Assembly (NCBI GenBank): GCA_030827135.1 | Contig: JAURFE010000001.1 | Span: 152,569-216,568, forward strand | Length of the DNA stretch: 64,000 nt | Origin: Vicinamibacterales bacterium | GTDB taxonomy: Bacteria > Acidobacteriota > Vicinamibacteria > Vicinamibacterales > SCN-69-37 | Reading direction: 5' to 3' | Shown here: positions 17,317-25,183 of the stretch, piece by piece | Position numbering within the stretch: position 1 is the first letter of the stretch | Layout: every line of letters starts with the position of its first letter | Made by a program: the position numbers and the translations under genes | The notes under the pieces: model-generated | The model's input: the letters and a program-made list of their open reading frames with translations, nothing else | Databases searched by the model: none | What the model was told of the DNA's origin: nothing

Positions 17317-18633
17317 TCAGCGCCGGCGCGGAATCGGCAACGCCCACTGGGTGCGATGCACGACATTCACATCGTCGCGGTTGACCTTGACCTCGATATT
17401 CCGGACCCGGCGGAGGGGATCCGGGTTGCTCGAGTAGTACCGGAGGAGGTAGTAATCACTGGTTTCGGCATCAATCCGCTCCAGCCCGCGCTTGAAGTCA
17501 TTGGAGTTGCAGATGCAGAACCCGCCGGTCAGATCCGCGATGGTCTTCAGCGAATCCACGGTGGTCTGCACGTACTTGCGCCACTCGGCCGTCGTCAGCG
17601 TCTGGTTGTTGATGTCCGGCCCGGCGATGAGCCCGCGGGGGTCGATTGTGTAGAACGTCGCGTTCGCCCGGTTGGCTGCCCGGGTGAGCTCTGCGAGCTG
17701 CGACACCAGGTCTGACTGGGCAAACCCGAAACTGCCGCTGTCAAACGGGTTGATCGTGTTGCTGCTGTTGGTCGAATCCAGCGGCCGTTCGTTGGTCACG
17801 CCATCCGTCTTCGGATCGGGCCGGGCATACCGCTCCTGTTCCTGCTTCCAGCGCGAGTCGGCAAACGGGTTGAAGTCATACCCGGCACTCAGATAGACAA
17901 ATGCTTTCCGCCGCGTATCCGACGTCTTCATCTGCTCCAGCAGGTCGTACGCCGTGGAGAACGCGACGTTCACGCGATGGCGAATCTCCTGGGGACCCGC
18001 CATCGACGACGGCGCCAGGAGGATGTCCTCGACCGACATGCCGTTGCCCATCACCTTCTTGATGGCCTCGGTCAGCCGGCTCCGGTCGTACGTCGGATTC
18101 ACCTCGATCGACGAGGGGCCTGTGGACACGACGGCAAAGAGATCGCCGTCATGAATCAGGGTGTTCGTGATCTGCGTGAGCAGATTGCGGACCCGCGGCG
18201 AATCGGACGCCAGCAGGTGCAGGTCGTCGATGAAGACGATGAACACGCGCCCGGCCACATCCGCCACGGGCCGCGTCGGCGGCAGGATCATGCCCTCCGG
18301 GGCCGCCGTCGGGGCGTTGACGACCTCAACCGCCAACTCGCGCCCGCCGTACATCAACCGAAAGTCCGCCACACTCTGGGGGACGCCGTCTTCAAGAATG
18401 GTGAAGTCCTCGCGCTTCAGAACGGGGACAAACTGCCCGTTCCTGTCGCGCACGATGACGTCCAGACTGACAAGGTCAACCTGGCTCGTGAACGTCGGCC
18501 GCTGCGGGCTCTGGGACGTCGGCGCCTGCGGCGTCGGAGGTTGAGGCGGCGCCTGCCGGGCGCTCAGACTGACCGTCGCCAGCACCGTCAGCAGCAAGAG
18601 AGGCAGGGATAGCAGTGGTGTTCTCGCGTTCAT
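17317..18633 (-). CDS. VWFA-related exported protein (acidobacterial type)
   Basis: Exported protein of 438 residues: signal peptide (about 1-26), Pro/Gln-rich linker, then FTSQVDLVSLDVIVRDRNGQ and EDFTILEDGVPQ, the entry to the VWFA-related domain found mainly in Acidobacteriota. FIVFIDDLHL near residue 140 is the metal-site region; DxSxS is not conserved in its classical form. Function is unknown; related domains bind proteins or metal at the cell surface. Its first 158 bp overlap the 3' part of the upstream gene in another frame, while the clear signal peptide supports this start. Confidence 0.85.
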   Translation of the reverse strand: MNARTPLLSLPLLLLTVLATVSLSARQAPPQPPTPQAPTSQSPQRPTFTSQVDLVSLDVIVRDRNGQFVPVLKREDFTILEDGVPQSVADFRLMYGGRELAVEVVNAPTAAPEGMILPPTRPVADVAGRVFIVFIDDLHLLASDSPRVRNLLTQITNTLIHDGDLFAVVSTGPSSIEVNPTYDRSRLTEAIKKVMGNGMSVEDILLAPSSMAGPQEIRHRVNVAFSTAYDLLEQMKTSDTRRKAFVYLSAGYDFNPFADSRWKQEQERYARPDPKTDGVTNERPLDSTNSSNTINPFDSGSFGFAQSDLVSQLAELTRAANRANATFYTIDPRGLIAGPDINNQTLTTAEWRKYVQTTVDSLKTIADLTGGFCICNSNDFKRGLERIDAETSDYYLLRYYSSNPDPLRRVRNIEVKVNRDDVNVVHRTQWALPIPRRR

Positions 18634-19279
18634 CGGTATGATCTCGTTCCCCGATTATGACATCGGCGGGTGCCGCCTGGTCTGGACCGCCTGTTTCCGG
18701 CTCGTCCCCGCGTCCACCACGGCGACCGCGGCGCCGCTTTGGCAACTGGGCGGCAACGGCGTCCCAGACCCTGTCGGCGCCCCGCGCCTGCTGCCGAATA
18801 ACATCAGCCCCTGCCCACGCATCCGGGTTGACGCCGGACAATTCGCCCATCAACCGGTCGCGCTCTTCGGGGGTCCGGGCGCGGCGCCCGACGCGCTGCA
18901 CCAGTTCGGCGTAGCGTTGGCGAAGGCGCGCGGCCTCCACTGCCCCAAGCGCCTGCCCCAGCGCCGAGTCATCCTCCGGCACTTCCGGACGCGGCGGCGC
19001 TGGCCGCTCGGTCCGCGCCGGCTTCTGCCCGCGCGCCGTGCGGCCGCGATTCGCGCGGTCCCGGGGGTCATGGGGGTCGGTCCTCGGCTGGCGGGCCGGC
19101 GCAGGACTGTCGCGCAGCAGCCCGTTCCAGTCGAAGGTCAAGTCAGGGTGGGTGTGCTCAAGCGCCTCACGCACCTCAGGGTCGAGCGGCTTGCGCCCAA
19201 TCTGGACATGCGACGGCGACCGAAACATGTAGAGCAGTTTCGTGCGCGCCGGTCCGGCTCCAGGCCGGGGCGCGTGCAT
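18476..19279 (-). CDS. Conserved hypothetical protein with disordered C-terminal tail
   Basis: 267 residues of unknown function. The N-terminus has MFRSPSHVQIGRKPLDPEV and DLTFDWNGLL. A charged linker follows, then a helical region (about 105-180, RLRQRYAELVQRVGRRA ... NPDAWAGADVIRQQ) and a basic stretch KRRRGRRGGRG. The last roughly 75 residues are acidic, low in complexity and run into the VWFA gene, overlapping it by 158 bp. The core probably ends at the basic stretch and the tail may reflect loss of an earlier stop. The start could instead be the ATG at 19228. Confidence 0.6.
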   Translation of the reverse strand: MHAPRPGAGPARTKLLYMFRSPSHVQIGRKPLDPEVREALEHTHPDLTFDWNGLLRDSPAPARQPRTDPHDPRDRANRGRTARGQKPARTERPAPPRPEVPEDDSALGQALGAVEAARLRQRYAELVQRVGRRARTPEERDRLMGELSGVNPDAWAGADVIRQQARGADRVWDAVAAQLPKRRRGRRGGRGDEPETGGPDQAAPADVIIGERDHTDERENTTAIPASLAADGAGDGQSERPAGAASTSDAAGADVPEPAAADVHEPG

Positions 19280-19336
19280 CACATACGTGCAGTCATACCC
19301 ACGTTTGTCGTGAGCGTGGCGAATGAACGGCAGAAC

Positions 19337-20326
19337 TTACCTCTTCTTCGGCTTGGCCTTCGCCTTGGACTTGGGCTGGGGCTTTGGCTTTGGCTTTGGC
19401 TTCGCCTTCGGCTTTGGCTTCGCCTTCGGCTTCGCGGCCTGCACCTTCTTCGCGGGTTTCACCGGCTTGGCCGCTTTCCTGGCCGCTTTGGCCGGGGCCG
19501 CCTTCCTGACCGGCGCCGCCTTCTTCGCCACCGCCTTCTTCGCCACCGGCTTCGCCACAGGTTTCTTGACGACCGGCTTCACGGGCAGTGGTTTCTTCTC
19601 CGGTTTCGGTGCCGGCGCGGGTTTCTCGGGTGTCGCAGGCTTGACCGGTGCGACGGCCTTCGGCGCCGGAACCGGCTTGGGTGGCGGACTCGGCTTCGCC
19701 ACCGGCGTCGGAACCACCGACTTCACGATCGTCTTCACGCTGGGGCGGGCAGCAGCTTTTGCTGCAGCCTTGGCCGCCTCGCGACTGCCAATCTTGGCGA
19801 GAATCTCTTCAACAGCCTCAATTGCCGGCTCCGACCGAGGCACTTCGGCCACCTTCGGCATGGCCACGACTTTCGCCATCGGCCCCTTGCCGGACTTGGC
19901 CACGGCCTGCGGGTCGTGAAACACCCGCACCAAATCAAAACCATTCATGAGCGGCCGGTACGTCCAAATCTCGGCCACCGTCACCTGGTGCATCTCGCAG
20001 AAACGGCGCGCCGCGTCATACATGAGTACTGGCACAAACAGGTGGAACGGCACCTTGGCCTTGCCGAAGTGGACCCACTGCGCCAACGCCTCAAGGTTGT
20101 TGGTCGACTCCGCCGTCTCGATCTCAATGACGCCGACAGGCTTCTTGGCCTCCTGGAGAATCAGGTCCGGAAAGTAGGTGCCGGCCCCAACCTTCAGGGC
20201 AAAGTCCTTCGACTCGCCCTTGTTGATAAGGACTTCACACTTCTTCTGATACTTCGCCTCGAGAAACAGGATCAGGCGGTCGTGCTCTGCCTGTTCTCTG
20301 GCGGGTCGAATATAAATGGGCGACAC
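19337..20326 (-). CDS. Nuclease-like domain fused to a histone-H1-like Lys/Pro/Ala tail
   Basis: 329 residues, function unproven. The N-terminal half (about 1-150) contains KGESKDFALKVG, YFPDLILQEAKKP and VGVIEIETAES. This D...(E)xE/K pattern resembles PD-(D/E)XK nuclease-like domains. From about residue 190 to the end the protein is nearly all Lys, Pro, Ala and Val in KPxAK and PKAK units, like eukaryotic-type H1 tails in bacteria. The GTG at 20326 is chosen because GGAGG lies just upstream; a TTG 14 codons earlier is the alternative. A DNA-binding tail with a possible nuclease fold suggests a nucleoid or repair role. Confidence 0.6.
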   Translation of the reverse strand: MSPIYIRPAREQAEHDRLILFLEAKYQKKCEVLINKGESKDFALKVGAGTYFPDLILQEAKKPVGVIEIETAESTNNLEALAQWVHFGKAKVPFHLFVPVLMYDAARRFCEMHQVTVAEIWTYRPLMNGFDLVRVFHDPQAVAKSGKGPMAKVVAMPKVAEVPRSEPAIEAVEEILAKIGSREAAKAAAKAAARPSVKTIVKSVVPTPVAKPSPPPKPVPAPKAVAPVKPATPEKPAPAPKPEKKPLPVKPVVKKPVAKPVAKKAVAKKAAPVRKAAPAKAARKAAKPVKPAKKVQAAKPKAKPKPKAKPKPKPKPQPKSKAKAKPKKR

Positions 20327-20442
20327 GAGGCCTCCGACGCCGTTAGGGCGCACGCCAGATCGAGCCAACTGCCCACAGGGCAGTAAGATAACGGCGGCCG
20401 TATCGTAACACTAATCCTTCGGTGTAATCCCACCGACCCCTG

Positions 20443-20448
20443 TAGAAT
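20443..20448 (+). promoter_or_regulatory. Candidate -10 box (TAGAAT) for the receiver protein
   Basis: TAGAAT ends 7 nt before the GTG start, predicting a leaderless or nearly leaderless mRNA. No strong -35 was seen. Confidence 0.45.
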
Positions 20449-20455
20449 CGTCTCC

Positions 20456-20827
20456 GTGGCGCACATTCTCATCGTCGACGACGACCAGGTGGTTGGCGAG
20501 ACGTTTGCGCGGATGCTGACACTGGAAGGCTACCGGGTCACGTCGGTCCAGGACCCCCAGGCGGCCATGGACGCCGCCGGAAGTGACCCGCCGGACGCCA
20601 TGATTCTGGATATGCGCATGCCGGTGGTCAGCGGCCTCGACTTCCTCCGCCAACTCCGCCGTGATGCCCGACTGCGCGAAACGCCCGTGGCCATCGTGAC
20701 CGGCGACTATTTTCTGAACGAACCCGTCCTGGCTGAGATGCGGTCCCTGGGCGCCACGGTGCGATACAAGCCGCTGTGGATGGACGACCTCACGGCGCTG
20801 GCGCAGTCGCTGCTGGCACGTGATTAA
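20456..20827 (+). CDS. Single-domain response regulator (receiver only)
   Basis: 123-residue receiver domain without an output domain. The acidic pocket is VDDD near residue 8, the phosphoacceptor Asp is in MILDMRMPVVSG (about residue 52), the Thr/Ser switch is in IVTGDYF, and the conserved Lys is in RYKPLW. Partner kinase not in the window. It starts with GTG and lies 18 bp ahead of the exported methyltransferase gene, so these may be co-transcribed. Confidence 0.85.
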   Translation: MAHILIVDDDQVVGETFARMLTLEGYRVTSVQDPQAAMDAAGSDPPDAMILDMRMPVVSGLDFLRQLRRDARLRETPVAIVTGDYFLNEPVLAEMRSLGATVRYKPLWMDDLTALAQSLLARD

Positions 20828-20845
20828 GCGACAGGAGTGACGACG

Positions 20846-21499
20846 ATGTTCAAGAGCGCCGGAATTCTGGTATTCAGTGCGTGTGTGGTCGCGATTGCCG
20901 CAGTCGCAGTGGGACAAGAGGGCCGTCCGCCGGCCCACGTACCTGCCGCCGTGGATGTCGGGCCGATTCTCAACGACATCAAAGCGAAGGACGCCGGGAT
21001 GCTGGCGATTTCCGAAGCGGATGGGCAATTCCTGCGTGTGCTGGTGGCCACTCGGGGCACCAGGCGCGCCCTCGAAATTGGCGGGGCCAGCGGCTATTCC
21101 GGCATCTGGATCGGCCAGGGGCTGCGGGAGACCGGAGGGACGTTGATCACGATTGAATACGACCCGGTCCGGGCCCGCGAAGCGGCCGACAACATCGCCC
21201 GCGCGGGATTGTCGGACATCGTGCATGTCGTGGCGGGCGACGCGTTCGCAGAGATTCCGAAGATCGACGGCACGTTCGACATGATCTTCCTCGATGCGTG
21301 GAAACAGGACTACAAACGCTTTTTCGAGATGACGTTTCCGCGCCTGAATCCGGGTGGTGTCTTCCTTGCCCACAACGTCGTCAATAAACGTGAAGACATG
21401 GGCGATTTCCTGGATGCGATCTGGACCCACCCCGGCGCGTGGTCCTCGGTCATCGCCCCGTCGGGCGAAGGCATGTCGCTCACGTACAAGGCCCGATGA
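20846..21499 (+). CDS. O-methyltransferase family protein with signal peptide
   Basis: Class I SAM methyltransferase of the caffeoyl-CoA O-methyltransferase type, 217 residues. Motif I is ALEIGGASGYSGIWIGQ, followed by ITIEYDP, and a motif IV-like MIFLDAWKQDY with Asp and Lys that fit the metal/catalytic positions of the family. The N-terminus (MFKSAGILVFSACVVAIAA) is a typical signal peptide or anchor, which is odd because SAM is not expected in the periplasm. The ATG at 20846 has AGGAG 8 nt upstream. The stop overlaps the arginase start (ATGA). Confidence 0.8.
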   Translation: MFKSAGILVFSACVVAIAAVAVGQEGRPPAHVPAAVDVGPILNDIKAKDAGMLAISEADGQFLRVLVATRGTRRALEIGGASGYSGIWIGQGLRETGGTLITIEYDPVRAREAADNIARAGLSDIVHVVAGDAFAEIPKIDGTFDMIFLDAWKQDYKRFFEMTFPRLNPGGVFLAHNVVNKREDMGDFLDAIWTHPGAWSSVIAPSGEGMSLTYKAR

Positions 21500-22413
21500 C
21501 CCGACGCACCGTTCACATCCTCGGAGTGCCGCTGGACCTGGGCGGCGGGCGGCGCGGGGTCGACATGGGCCCCTCGGCGGTGCGTATCGCCGGGCTGGGC
21601 GAACGGCTCGCCGGCATGGGGTGCGTCGTCGTGGACAAGGGCGACCTGCCGGCCCCGATCCCGGAGACACAGACGGCCCGTGACCCGCAGAAGCGGTACA
21701 TCAAGGACATCGCGCGCGTGTGCCAGCGCGTCTACCAGCACACCTGGCAATCGCTGAGCGAAGGCGCGGTACCGATCGTGATCGGCGGTGACCACTCGGT
21801 CGCCGCAGGGTCGGTCGGCGCGTCGGCAGACTTTGCCGCCGCCCACGGCGGCGCACTCGGCGTGTTGTGGATCGACGCCCACGGCGACATGAACACGCCG
21901 GCCACGACCACGAGCGGCAACGTCCACGGGATGCCGCTCGCCGCGCTCATCGGTCCGGAGCCCTCGGAACTGGCGCGCCTGGGCACGGCCCGCTCCCCGA
22001 AAGTCCGCGCGGACAAGGTCGTGCTGATCGGCATCCGGAATCTGGATGACGGCGAAAAGCGCCGCATCCGGGAATCGGGGGTGCACGTGTTCACGATGAA
22101 AGACATCGACCGGCACGGCATCGCGGTCGTGATGAAACGCGCGCTCAAGATCGCCACGACGGGCACGACCGGACTGCACGTGTCTTTTGATCTGGATGTG
22201 TGTGATCCCGCCATTGCGCCTGGTGTCGGCACGCCGGTCAAGGGCGGCCTCGACTACCGCGAGGCGCATATGGTGATGGAGATGATCGACGACTCCGGCA
22301 AACTCACCGCGCTCGACCTGGTCGAGATCAATCCCATCCTCGATCACCAGAACCAGACGGCGGTGCTGGGCACGGAACTGGCGCTCTCCGCGCTCGGGCA
22401 GGAAATTCTCTGA
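21496..22413 (+). CDS. rocF: Arginase
   Basis: Mn-dependent hydrolase that converts arginine to ornithine and urea. The 305 residues show the metal motifs GGDHSVAAG near residue 97, DAHGDMNTP near residue 124, GNVHGMPL and SFDLDVCDP near residue 232, and EINPILD near the end. The start overlaps the stop of the upstream methyltransferase gene (ATGA). Urease and ornithine aminotransferase are not nearby. Agmatinase is an alternative, but the N-terminal ILGVPLDLGGGRRGVDMGP is of the arginase type. Confidence 0.92.
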   Translation: MTRRTVHILGVPLDLGGGRRGVDMGPSAVRIAGLGERLAGMGCVVVDKGDLPAPIPETQTARDPQKRYIKDIARVCQRVYQHTWQSLSEGAVPIVIGGDHSVAAGSVGASADFAAAHGGALGVLWIDAHGDMNTPATTTSGNVHGMPLAALIGPEPSELARLGTARSPKVRADKVVLIGIRNLDDGEKRRIRESGVHVFTMKDIDRHGIAVVMKRALKIATTGTTGLHVSFDLDVCDPAIAPGVGTPVKGGLDYREAHMVMEMIDDSGKLTALDLVEINPILDHQNQTAVLGTELALSALGQEIL

Positions 22414-22424
22414 AGCGGCGGTGT

Positions 22425-22430
22425 TACAAT
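22425..22430 (+). promoter_or_regulatory. -10 box (TACAAT) of tRNA-Lys
   Basis: TACAAT lies 14 nt before the mature 5' end of tRNA-Lys, a normal distance. It serves as an internal reference for the -10 sequence used by this genome. Confidence 0.55.
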
Positions 22431-22444
22431 CGACGGTCTTGGCG

Positions 22445-22519
22445 GGGCCGCTAGCTCAGTGGTAGAGCACCTGGCTTTTAACCAGAGGGTCGGTGGTTCG
22501 ATCCCACCGCGGCCCACCA
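22445..22519 (+). tRNA. tRNA-Lys (anticodon UUU)
   Basis: Full cloverleaf: acceptor GGGCCGC/GCGGCCC, D arm GCTC...GAGC, anticodon loop CTTTTAA, T arm GGTGG-TTCGATC-CCACC, and encoded CCA. The anticodon TTT reads Lys codons and is a substrate of MnmA. Confidence 0.97.
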
Positions 22520-22549
22520 ACTTCCCCTTCCGGTAGACTTCCCCTTCAC

Positions 22550-22783
22550 ATGGCCACCTGTCCCAAGTGCCGCGGGCACCTCACCACGGGACACCGCTGT
22601 CGTCGTACGGCCCGTCAACAGACCTTGGACCTGGCGCTTGCCGGCGTGGCCGGCGGGCTCACCGCGCTGGTCATGACCGCCGTGTTTGATCCCCAGCAAG
22701 TGGTCTCCGAGTACGACGGCTACATCATGGCCGGCGCTATCGCGCTTGCGATGCTCACGCAGTCGCTCATGCAGCAAGACTAG
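22550..22783 (+). CDS. Small zinc-ribbon membrane protein
   Basis: 77 residues. The N-terminus has CPKC (Cys4, Cys7) and HRC (His15, Cys17), a plausible zinc ribbon. Two hydrophobic segments follow (about 26-45 and 56-72) with the polar link FDPQQVVSEYDGY between them. Function unknown. It is 30 bp downstream of tRNA-Lys and may be transcribed from the tRNA promoter; it is convergent with the aminotransferase gene 8 bp away. Confidence 0.65.
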   Translation: MATCPKCRGHLTTGHRCRRTARQQTLDLALAGVAGGLTALVMTAVFDPQQVVSEYDGYIMAGAIALAMLTQSLMQQD

Positions 22784-22791
22784 CCGGCCCC

Positions 22792-23937
22792 TCAGGTCCG
22801 GCTTCGAATCGCGTCGAGGCACCGCCCCGCTTCGGCGAGGCCTGCCGCAAAGATGTCGGGCCGTTGTCCGATGCCCAACCGCAAATGATGTTCGTATCCA
22901 AAGGCGGACCCCGGAGCCAGCATCACGGAGTGATCAATCGCCAGATGGTCCGCGAGCTCAAGTGAAGGCATGGGCAGGTCGTATTTGAGCAGGGCGAGCA
23001 GGCCGCCGCGCGGCGCCGTCCACGAGAGATAGTCGCGCCGGGCCTCGACCCACTGCTGTGCAGCGGAGAGATTGGCCTGGATGATGTCGTGGTTGCGCGC
23101 GACGATGCGGTCGTGATGACGCAGGGCGAGACACGCCAGTGCATCGTTGAGTTTGCCGGGGCTGAGCGTGATGTAGTCGCGAAGCCCCCAGCAACGCTGG
23201 ACGATCTCGGGCGGCGCGGCCATCCACCCGATGCGCAATCCAGGCAGGCCATAGGGTTTCGACAACGTGCCGACGCTGATGCCGCGGGGCCCCTGCTCGA
23301 TCATTGGCTTTGCGAACGGCGCGCCATTGGGCACCGCAAGCCAGCGGTAGGCCTCGTCGCCCAGCACCCACGCGCCGACGTGTTCGGCCAGCGCATACAC
23401 GCGCGCCGCCGCCTCGGGCGACAACATTGCGCCCGTCGGGTTGTGCGGCGTGTTGACGATGATCAGTCTGGTCTTCGGGGTGATCAACTGCTCGAGGCGA
23501 TCGACGTCGTACTGATAACGCGTCTCCGGGCCCACCGGCCATAACGACACCTCGCAGCCGATCGCCTTCGGCACGCTGTAGAGCTGCTGATATGCAGGAA
23601 AGGGCGCGATGACGTGATCACCGGCGTCGAGCAGTTCATGAAACAGCAGGTAGTTCGCCTCGATGGCCCCCGTGGTCACGAGGATCTGCTCGGCGTTGAC
23701 GTTGGCGTACGTTGCTGCGAGCGCTTCGCGCAACGCGACGGTGCCTCTGGCCTCGCTGTACCCGAGCGGCAGCTGCAGGAGGGCGTCGAGGGTGGCGGCT
23801 CTGGCCTCGGGCGTGGTCTCAAAATTCAGGAGGTCCTGCGTCGAGAGCGGCAGGATGCCGCTTTCCGCGATGTCGTACTTCACATGCGTCTCGTGACGCG
23901 TCATCCAACGCTCGAGGAGAAACGGTTCAATCTTCAT
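22792..23937 (-). CDS. Class I/II aminotransferase
   Basis: PLP-dependent fold-type I enzyme of 381 residues with VNTPHNPTG near residue 165, DEAYRW near residue 200, and the PLP-lysine motif GTLSKPYGLPGLRIGW near residue 230. Substrate cannot be fixed from sequence; related proteins act on amino or hydroxy-amino acids. It begins 2 bp after the TGA of the upstream MgtE-like gene, so the two are co-translated. The start MKIEPFLLERW at 23937 is supported by that spacing. Confidence 0.87.
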   Translation of the reverse strand: MKIEPFLLERWMTRHETHVKYDIAESGILPLSTQDLLNFETTPEARAATLDALLQLPLGYSEARGTVALREALAATYANVNAEQILVTTGAIEANYLLFHELLDAGDHVIAPFPAYQQLYSVPKAIGCEVSLWPVGPETRYQYDVDRLEQLITPKTRLIIVNTPHNPTGAMLSPEAAARVYALAEHVGAWVLGDEAYRWLAVPNGAPFAKPMIEQGPRGISVGTLSKPYGLPGLRIGWMAAPPEIVQRCWGLRDYITLSPGKLNDALACLALRHHDRIVARNHDIIQANLSAAQQWVEARRDYLSWTAPRGGLLALLKYDLPMPSLELADHLAIDHSVMLAPGSAFGYEHHLRLGIGQRPDIFAAGLAEAGRCLDAIRSRT

Positions 23938-23939
23938 GG

Positions 23940-24902
23940 TCACACCAACTGGGCGGCAAGGTTGAAATAGATCAGCAACGTGCAGAGATCGGCACTGGCA
24001 AGCACGATGGGGCCGGCCGCGATCTTCGGGTCCCGGCGGGCGGCATGCAACAGGGTCGGCAGCAGCATGCCCAGCACGGCTGCGGTAATCATGGACGCCG
24101 TGATCGCGCCGCCGACAGCCAGCGCGAGCGTGCCGCTGCCCTTCCATGCCCCGGCGATGCCGCCGACGAGACCGCCGCACCCGAGCCCCAGCAGGCCGGC
24201 GGTCATGAACTCGCGGCGCAGCGCAGGCCCGACCAGCGCCCAGCTGGCTCCCGTCGAGTGCAATCCCTGGAGCGTCAGCGTGACCGACTGGATGCTCACG
24301 CTCTCTGCGAGCGCCAGCACCACCGGGATGAACAAGGCCAGCACCACCACCACATCCAACAGACCTTCGTACCGGCTGGCGATCCAGGCGCAGATCAGGC
24401 CGCCGGCGACGTTGGTGAGCAGCCAGGGGAACCGGTCCAGAAACCCCGTCCACGCCGTGCGGCCCTGCGTGGCATGGACGCCGATGATCTGGAAAATGTC
24501 GTCGAACGATCGCCGCGCGTGCGAAATCACTTCGTCGGTGAACACCGACACATCCACCTGTCCCACCAGCACGCCATCGCCGTTGACGACGGGAAACGCG
24601 AGGAACTTCTTGCTGGCGAAATATTCCGCGGCGATCAGCACGGTGGCCCAGTCGGGAATGGCCACGACGTCCGGCAGCATGATGTCGGCCAGCACCGTCT
24701 CCGGGCCCGCCGACAGCAGCGCCCGCGTCGGCACGACGCCAGCGAGATGCCCGTCGTCCTCCACCACGTAGAGGTACAACACATCGGTCTGTGTGCCCCG
24801 CGCACGCAGGGTCTGAAGGGCGTCACCAACCGACTGTGTGGGCGTCAGCGTCACGGGATCCCGTTGAACGCAGGTCAGAACGGAGGCGTGCAGGTCGAGC
24901 AT
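23940..24902 (-). CDS. Short MgtE-like magnesium transporter
   Basis: 320 residues. A CBS-domain pair occupies about 5-130 (VLTCVQRDPVTLTP; AVVNGDG-type second CBS) and five hydrophobic segments about 150-318. The MgtE N-terminal domain is missing. The pore motif normally written PxxxxxGGNxGxQ reads PVVLALAESVSIQS here, a variant form. The C-terminal Asp region (AGPIVLASADLCTLLIYF) is kept. Magnesium or cobalt transport is inferred from the fold; the altered motif means ion choice is uncertain. It is co-transcribed with the downstream aminotransferase. Confidence 0.8.
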   Translation of the reverse strand: MLDLHASVLTCVQRDPVTLTPTQSVGDALQTLRARGTQTDVLYLYVVEDDGHLAGVVPTRALLSAGPETVLADIMLPDVVAIPDWATVLIAAEYFASKKFLAFPVVNGDGVLVGQVDVSVFTDEVISHARRSFDDIFQIIGVHATQGRTAWTGFLDRFPWLLTNVAGGLICAWIASRYEGLLDVVVVLALFIPVVLALAESVSIQSVTLTLQGLHSTGASWALVGPALRREFMTAGLLGLGCGGLVGGIAGAWKGSGTLALAVGGAITASMITAAVLGMLLPTLLHAARRDPKIAAGPIVLASADLCTLLIYFNLAAQLV

Positions 24903-24941
24903 TGCTGGAAATGGTACTTCAGCCGGCCCGGTTGAATCTGC

Positions 24942-24947
24942 TACACT
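24942..24947 (+). promoter_or_regulatory. -10 box (TACACT) of tRNA-Glu
   Basis: TACACT lies 20 nt before the tRNA 5' end. TTCAGC 18 bp upstream is a weak -35 candidate. Confidence 0.45.
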
Positions 24948-24967
24948 TGTCAGGTTTCGCCTCCGGA

Positions 24968-25043
24968 GTCCCCATCGTCCAGAGGCCTAGGACGCGGCCC
25001 TTTCAAGGCCGAGACCGGGGTTCGAATCCCCGTGGGGACGCCA
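24968..25043 (+). tRNA. tRNA-Glu (anticodon UUC)
   Basis: Cloverleaf with acceptor GTCCCCA/TGGGGAC, anticodon stem CGGCC/GGCCG, loop CTTTCAA, T arm CCGGGG-TTCGAAT-CCCCG, and encoded CCA. It stands alone on the plus strand and is convergent with the octaheme cytochrome gene. Confidence 0.97.
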
Positions 25044-25150
25044 AATCATCTGACATCTGGCAATCGGAAAGCGGTCATCGGGATTGCCAATCGGCAACCT
25101 CGAATTGCTATCTGCAATCGGCCCCGCACCCCGGCACCATCGGACCCGAA

Positions 25151-25182
25151 CCCTGGACCCTGGACCCTGGACCCTGGACCCT
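25151..25182. repeat. GGACCCT heptamer array
   Basis: Four and a half direct copies of CTGGACC end 1 bp before the TAA of the octaheme cytochrome gene. The bases 25055-25120 carry a second word (GCAATCGG / GATTGCC) in both orientations. Confidence 0.85.
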
Positions 25183-25183
25183 C

